Made by a program: the position numbers and the translations under genes
Notes under the pieces: model-generated
What the model was told of the DNA's origin: nothing
What the model saw: the letters and a program-made list of their open reading frames with translations, nothing else
Database searches by the model: none
Assembly (NCBI GenBank): GCA_021604525.1
Contig: BQJD01000020.1
Location: forward strand, 1 to 64,000
DNA length: 64,000 nt
Reading direction: 5' to 3'
DNA from: a marine bacterium B5-7
GTDB lineage: Bacteria; Pseudomonadota; Gammaproteobacteria; Arenicellales; CAJQKF01
Shown here: positions 60,159 to 64,000 of the stretch, one piece after another
Numbering within the stretch: position 1 is the stretch's first letter
Layout of the letters: each line of letters starts with the position of its first letter

Positions 60159-62002
60159 TGGCATACAAGACTGTCGTTGAAGACAACATCGATGTGCTGG
60201 TGGTCGGTGCAGGCCTTGGTGGAACCGGCGCCGCATTCGAAGCCAGATACTGGGGCAAGGACAAGAAGATTATAATCGCAGAGAAAGCGAACATTGATCG
60301 TTCCGGTGCGGTTGCACAAGGCTTGTACGCTATCAACTGTTACATGGGTACCCGCTTCGGTGAGAATAATCCTGAAGATCACGTGCGCTATGCGCGGAAC
60401 GATCTGATGGGGATGGTTCGCGAAGATTTGCTGTTTGACATGGCTCGTCACGTTGACTCAACGGTGCATCAGTTTGAAGAGTGGGGCCTGCCGTTGATGA
60501 AGGATCCGGAAACCGGTGCCTACTTGCGGGAAGGAAAATGGCAGATCATGATACACGGCGAGTCGTACAAGCCGATCGTGGCGGAAGCCGCTAAAAAGTC
60601 AGCGGACAAGGTTTATAACCGCGTATGTGTCACCCATTTATTGCTCGATGAATCCAGGGAAAACCGAATCGCCGGCGCAGTAGGATTTAATGTGCGCACG
60701 GGTGACTACCACGTATTCAAATCCAAAACCGTTATTGTTGGTGCCGGCGGTGCGTCCAATATATTCAAGCCCCGCTCAGTGGGTGAAGGTGCGGGGCGTG
60801 TGTGGTACGCCCCCTGGTCTTCCGGTTCCGCGTATGCATTGCTGATTAATGCCGGCGCAAAAATGACGCAGATGGAAAACCGCATCGTACTGGCAAGATT
60901 CAAGGATGGATACGGTCCCGTTGGCGCCTACTTTCTGCATCTTAAAACCTATACCCAAAATGGTGAGGGTGAAGAATACGAGTCCAAATGGTACGACCAC
61001 ACCAAGGCAATCGTCGGCGAGTATATCGACCATCATCCAACGCCAACCTGCTTGCGTAATCATGCGTTCATCCACGAGGTTAATGCAGGTCGCGGCCCAA
61101 TCCACATGGTCACCATGGAAGCCTTCCAGGATCCGCACCTCGAAGAAGTTGGCTGGGAGAATTTCCTGGGCATGACAGTCGGTCAGGCGGTATTGTGGGC
61201 GGCGACAGATGTCGATCCCAAATACGAGAATCCTGAACTGACCACATCCGAGCCATATGTCATGGGCTCCCATGCAACTGGTTGTGGCGCATGGTGCTCC
61301 GGTCCGGAGGATATTTCACCACCGGAGTATTTCTGGGGTTACAACCGCATGATGACCATTGATGGTCTGTTCGGTGCGGGGGATGCCGTTGGCGGAACAC
61401 CGCACGCGTTCTCATCCGGGTCATTTACCGAAGGCCGTCTGTCTGCGAAAGCCGCTTGTAAATATATAGACGATGGCAAGGGCGAAGGTATTGTTATATC
61501 TGAGAAACAGATAAACACCTTAAGGGAAGTCGTCTATAAACCGATGGAGCATTACAAGACTTTTCGTAATGAAATAACTGCCGGTTCCGTTAACCCGAAC
61601 TACATCAATCCCCGTCAGGGTCTGGATCGTTTGCAGAAATTAATGGATGAATACGGCGGCGGTGTAACAGTCAGTTATATGACTAACGAAAATCTTCTGA
61701 ACATCGGTCTGAAGAAACTAAAGATCATGGAAGAGGATCTGGAAAAGGTTGCGGCTGAGGACCTTCATGAATTGATGCGCGCATGGGAGCTTAAGCATCG
61801 TCATCGTACTTCCGAGTGTGTGTTACAGCACACCCTGTTTCGCAAGGAAACCCGCTGGCCTGGATATTATTACCGTGGCGACGCAATGAAACTGGACGAT
61901 GAGAACTGGCACGTATTGACAGTATCCCGTCGTGATCCCAAGACCGGTGAATACACGTTGGAAAAGGCACCGTGTTATCACCTGGTTTCAGAAAACGAAT
62001 AA
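60158..62002 (+). CDS. aprA: adenylylsulfate reductase alpha subunit
   Basis: FAD catalytic subunit of 614 residues. In sulfur oxidizers it joins sulfite and AMP to make APS. The FAD-binding motif VVGAGLGGTGAAFEA is at about residues 15-29, and the active-site region contains SHATGCGAWCSGPEDI (about 371-386) and GAGDAVGGTPHAFSSG. The length matches the family. The strong terminator at 62030-62055 ends the aprMBA transcript. Confidence 0.97.
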   Translation: MAYKTVVEDNIDVLVVGAGLGGTGAAFEARYWGKDKKIIIAEKANIDRSGAVAQGLYAINCYMGTRFGENNPEDHVRYARNDLMGMVREDLLFDMARHVDSTVHQFEEWGLPLMKDPETGAYLREGKWQIMIHGESYKPIVAEAAKKSADKVYNRVCVTHLLLDESRENRIAGAVGFNVRTGDYHVFKSKTVIVGAGGASNIFKPRSVGEGAGRVWYAPWSSGSAYALLINAGAKMTQMENRIVLARFKDGYGPVGAYFLHLKTYTQNGEGEEYESKWYDHTKAIVGEYIDHHPTPTCLRNHAFIHEVNAGRGPIHMVTMEAFQDPHLEEVGWENFLGMTVGQAVLWAATDVDPKYENPELTTSEPYVMGSHATGCGAWCSGPEDISPPEYFWGYNRMMTIDGLFGAGDAVGGTPHAFSSGSFTEGRLSAKAACKYIDDGKGEGIVISEKQINTLREVVYKPMEHYKTFRNEITAGSVNPNYINPRQGLDRLQKLMDEYGGGVTVSYMTNENLLNIGLKKLKIMEEDLEKVAAEDLHELMRAWELKHRHRTSECVLQHTLFRKETRWPGYYYRGDAMKLDDENWHVLTVSRRDPKTGEYTLEKAPCYHLVSENE

Positions 62003-62029
62003 TTGCCCATCATTCGGGCTTTGATTATC

Positions 62030-62055
62030 GGCGCCTCTGAGATATCGGAGGCGCC
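62030..62055 (+). terminator. aprMBA terminator
   Basis: Perfect 8-bp GC-rich arms GGCGCCTC (62030-62037) and GAGGCGCC (62048-62055) are followed by TTTATGTTTTATTTG. A smaller hairpin, GCCC-ATCATTC-GGGC then TTTGATT (62005-62024), precedes it. Confidence 0.85.
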
Positions 62056-62105
62056 TTTATGTTTTATTTGTTTACAAACTTGATTATTCATACTTATATC
62101 AACAT

Positions 62106-62498
62106 ATGAACGCTACTACCGAGTTGGCCATGGATGCTCAAGATTCGAAAAACATTATCGATTCCACTGATGACGAGATACTCGCTGTCGCCCATCCCTT
62201 GTGGGAAGACCTGGTCAGGTATTCCAATAAGGGTCAGTATGGAAAATTCATACGGAAATTTTCCTATAACCTGTTAATTGGTCTTAACGAAGTGGAGTTG
62301 GGAAAGCAGTTTGCCAAAAGCGAGCTGACGAGAAATCTTTCATCCGATTATGATTACCTCGGTATTATTCGTCGAGGTCAGCACGTGACCGTGCTCTACA
62401 AGGTTACCAGCACAAAGCGGGAAGGAGAATGGCTGGGTCGCCTGGTGCTCGGCTACGAGGACGGGGAAGTCAGGATATTTGGCGCATCAGTATTTTAA
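62106..62498 (+). CDS. hypothetical protein downstream of aprA
   Basis: I do not recognise this 130-residue soluble protein. The sequence is rich in mixed helix and strand; a helical half (residues about 25-75, with HPLWEDLVRYSNKGQYGKF) is followed by strands (about 85-130). The layout is compatible with an NTF2-like or similar small alpha+beta fold, but that is a guess. It starts about 50 bases after the apr terminator, so it probably has its own promoter. The SlyD-like gene follows 61 bases later. Confidence 0.7.
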   Translation: MNATTELAMDAQDSKNIIDSTDDEILAVAHPLWEDLVRYSNKGQYGKFIRKFSYNLLIGLNEVELGKQFAKSELTRNLSSDYDYLGIIRRGQHVTVLYKVTSTKREGEWLGRLVLGYEDGEVRIFGASVF

Positions 62499-62559
62499 AA
62501 AGCAACGTATCATTATTCCCCGCCAAAAAGCATGCAGCTTGCTTGCAGAGTATTGTCCA

Positions 62560-63081
62560 ATGAATGAAACAAGATCACTTATTGAAGATAACAAGTACGT
62601 AGAGCTCAAGTACAAGGTTATCGATTCCACGACAGGAAATATCCTCACAGAGGTTGAGTATCCACTTGGCTATGTCCATGGTGTAAACGAGATATTGGCC
62701 CCTACCGTCATGGCCGAACTCGAGGGGAAAGCCGCCGGAGATATTATTGAGGTGCCAATCGACTGTAACAAGCTCTATGGCCCAAGGAATGAATCCCTTG
62801 TGGTCACTGATTATCTCGATAATGTACCTGAAGAATATCGTGAAATCGGTACGGCGATATTGATGGAAAATCAGAAAGGACAAACAAAGAGTTTTCTGGT
62901 CACCCGGATCGATGGCAGCATGATCACGATTGATGGAAACAACCCACTGTGTGGCAGGGAGGTTATCTTTAAGCTTGAGATTCTTGTGGTCCGCGACGCA
63001 ACTGAAGACGAAATCGAGGCCGGCGGCAAGGTAGAAAATGAGCCCGATGTAGGGGATGGAGTCAAGATTCCGTTACAGTAA
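62560..63081 (+). CDS. SlyD-like FKBP-type peptidyl-prolyl isomerase
   Basis: Protein of 173 residues from the ATG at 62560. An in-frame upstream start would overlap the preceding gene and add a region without family character. The FKBP core starts KYVELKYKVIDSTTGNIL and includes an inserted-in-flap domain (about 70-125), as in SlyD. The metal-binding His/Cys tail of E. coli SlyD is absent. It may be a chaperone for the neighbouring Apr enzymes, an inference from position only. Confidence 0.82.
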   Translation: MNETRSLIEDNKYVELKYKVIDSTTGNILTEVEYPLGYVHGVNEILAPTVMAELEGKAAGDIIEVPIDCNKLYGPRNESLVVTDYLDNVPEEYREIGTAILMENQKGQTKSFLVTRIDGSMITIDGNNPLCGREVIFKLEILVVRDATEDEIEAGGKVENEPDVGDGVKIPLQ

Positions 63082-63118
63082 CCGCACCGGGTTGGGCATA
63101 AATTTCTACGTGAATATC

Positions 63119-63931
63119 TTACTGGTCCAGCGCAAGCCGAAAGCCGACGAAATTGCGTCGTCTGAACGGATCGCTACGGTAGCGATAAGCCGATCGTACA
63201 TAGGCTGGCCGAAGGTTGAACGAGCCACCGCGGGTGACACGTGGACTGACATCCTGAGACGAAGCGCAGTCAGTCTCTGCGCCAGCGTAGTTGTCAGAAT
63301 AAATGGAGCACGTCCATTCCCAAACGTTACCGCTCATGTCGTACAGCCCGAGTCCATTGGGTTGCTTGCCACCGACAACCTGTTTTGTTGAACCGCTGTT
63401 TTCTACATACCATGCGAGCTGTTCAATATCGTCCCGGCCACAATACTTCTCTTCCTTGCCACCGCTCCGGCATGCGTATTCCCACTCGGCCTCAGTCGGC
63501 AATCGATAATTCTTACCGGTCATCTGATTCAATCTATCGACAAATCTTTCGATATCCTTAACGGATACCTGTTCCACAGGATAGTCCCCACCAAATTTGT
63601 TACCTGATGGGTTAACGCCCAGCACCATCATCCACAGGTGTTCAGTGACCTCATACTTGCCGATACTAAAATCTTCTACACATATACGGTGTCTTCGTTC
63701 GTTAAGTCGCCATTCAAACGCACTTGGCAAACTGCCCATATCAAAACATCCGCCGGTCACATCGACCATTGGATATTTATAGCTATCGATTTGTATGGAT
63801 TGATCAGACAATGAACCAGCCGGATCCGAAGTGACCGTATCGGCAAGAGCTGGCATAGACATCAGTAATCCCGATACGATTGTCGATGCGACAATCAATC
63901 CGAGATGCGGTTTCAATTTAACTTTTAACAT
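63119..63931 (-). CDS. secreted SUMF1/formylglycine-generating enzyme-fold protein
   Basis: Exported protein of 270 residues. Starting at the ATG at 63929-63931 gives a signal peptide ending near PALA (about residue 31). The SUMF1 fold is clear: GKYEVTEHLW, YRLPTEAEWEYACR, GLYDMSGNVWEWT and RGGSFNLRPAYVRSAYR. The copper-binding cysteine pair of true formylglycine-generating enzymes, expected near the RGGSF segment, is missing, so it probably has a binding or structural role. An ATG at 63967 would add 12 residues and blur the signal peptide. Convergent with the SlyD-like gene. Confidence 0.87.
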   Translation of the reverse strand: MLKVKLKPHLGLIVASTIVSGLLMSMPALADTVTSDPAGSLSDQSIQIDSYKYPMVDVTGGCFDMGSLPSAFEWRLNERRHRICVEDFSIGKYEVTEHLWMMVLGVNPSGNKFGGDYPVEQVSVKDIERFVDRLNQMTGKNYRLPTEAEWEYACRSGGKEEKYCGRDDIEQLAWYVENSGSTKQVVGGKQPNGLGLYDMSGNVWEWTCSIYSDNYAGAETDCASSQDVSPRVTRGGSFNLRPAYVRSAYRYRSDPFRRRNFVGFRLALDQ

Positions 63932-64000
63932 GACATAACCCGCCTGTCTGCCAACCAACATGCCCATGTTCGATAGCTTCCATAGTATGCCGTTTGCTCC

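Overview
The window is a stretch of a gammaproteobacterial chromosome of moderate GC content, with almost no gene-free space and no mobile elements, CRISPR arrays or phage genes that I could see. Two things point to the lineage. First, the left end carries the order 16S rRNA - tyrS - M23 peptidase - anmK - erpA - DUF6776-type protein - argC, which I recall as the layout of Pseudomonas and related Gammaproteobacteria. Second, the right end carries aprM-aprB-aprA, the membrane-anchored APS reductase set of gammaproteobacterial sulfur oxidizers. Together with polyamine-type uptake, arginine succinyltransferase catabolism and oxidative phosphonate breakdown, this suggests a free-living, probably marine, heterotrophic or mixotrophic sulfur oxidizer; an Arenicellales-like organism would fit, but that placement is only inference.

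Layout. 1-391: the 5' end of a 16S rRNA gene on the minus strand, with tandem promoters and a boxB/boxA leader at 494-741. 827-7693: the conserved tyrS/M23/anmK/erpA/argC block. 7848-15010: UDP-glucuronate decarboxylase, MetZ, a HAD hydrolase plus thioesterase pair, an ECHDC3-like crotonase, and a glutaryl-CoA dehydrogenase followed by a semialdehyde dehydrogenase. 15283-17157: a TerC-family membrane protein and a Sel1/SH3 periplasmic protein. 17569-22198: a four-gene spermidine/putrescine-type ABC importer. 22588-28269: dapE, an Lrp-type regulator and astA-astD-astB. 28529-31926: a two-component system, a DksA/TraR-like zinc-finger protein and a 2H phosphoesterase.

31983-45836 is a catabolic region. 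It holds a glutamine-synthetase-like ligase coupled to a Rieske oxygenase, a DsbA-fold isomerase, a DMT exporter with an HpcH/HpaI aldolase, phnW-phnA-phnY with a divergent LysR regulator (2-aminoethylphosphonate to acetate and phosphate), and a three-gene operon of an M24 peptidase, a beta-hydroxyacid dehydrogenase and an enolase-superfamily dehydratase. 45888-52604 carries a small membrane protein/lipoprotein pair, purL, purC and an LD-carboxypeptidase. 52705-58366 combines a very unusual ABC exporter (degenerate ATPase motifs and an insertion of about 275 residues) with two overlapping glycosyltransferases and a histidine phosphatase. 58779-63931 is aprMBA, followed by an unknown small protein, a SlyD-like prolyl isomerase and a secreted SUMF1-domain protein.

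The best candidates for something undescribed are the degenerate ABC/glycosyltransferase cluster, the ligase/Rieske pair and the genes behind aprA. Several genes clearly start at GTG or TTG codons, and I moved starts where a Shine-Dalgarno sequence or signal peptide decided the matter.
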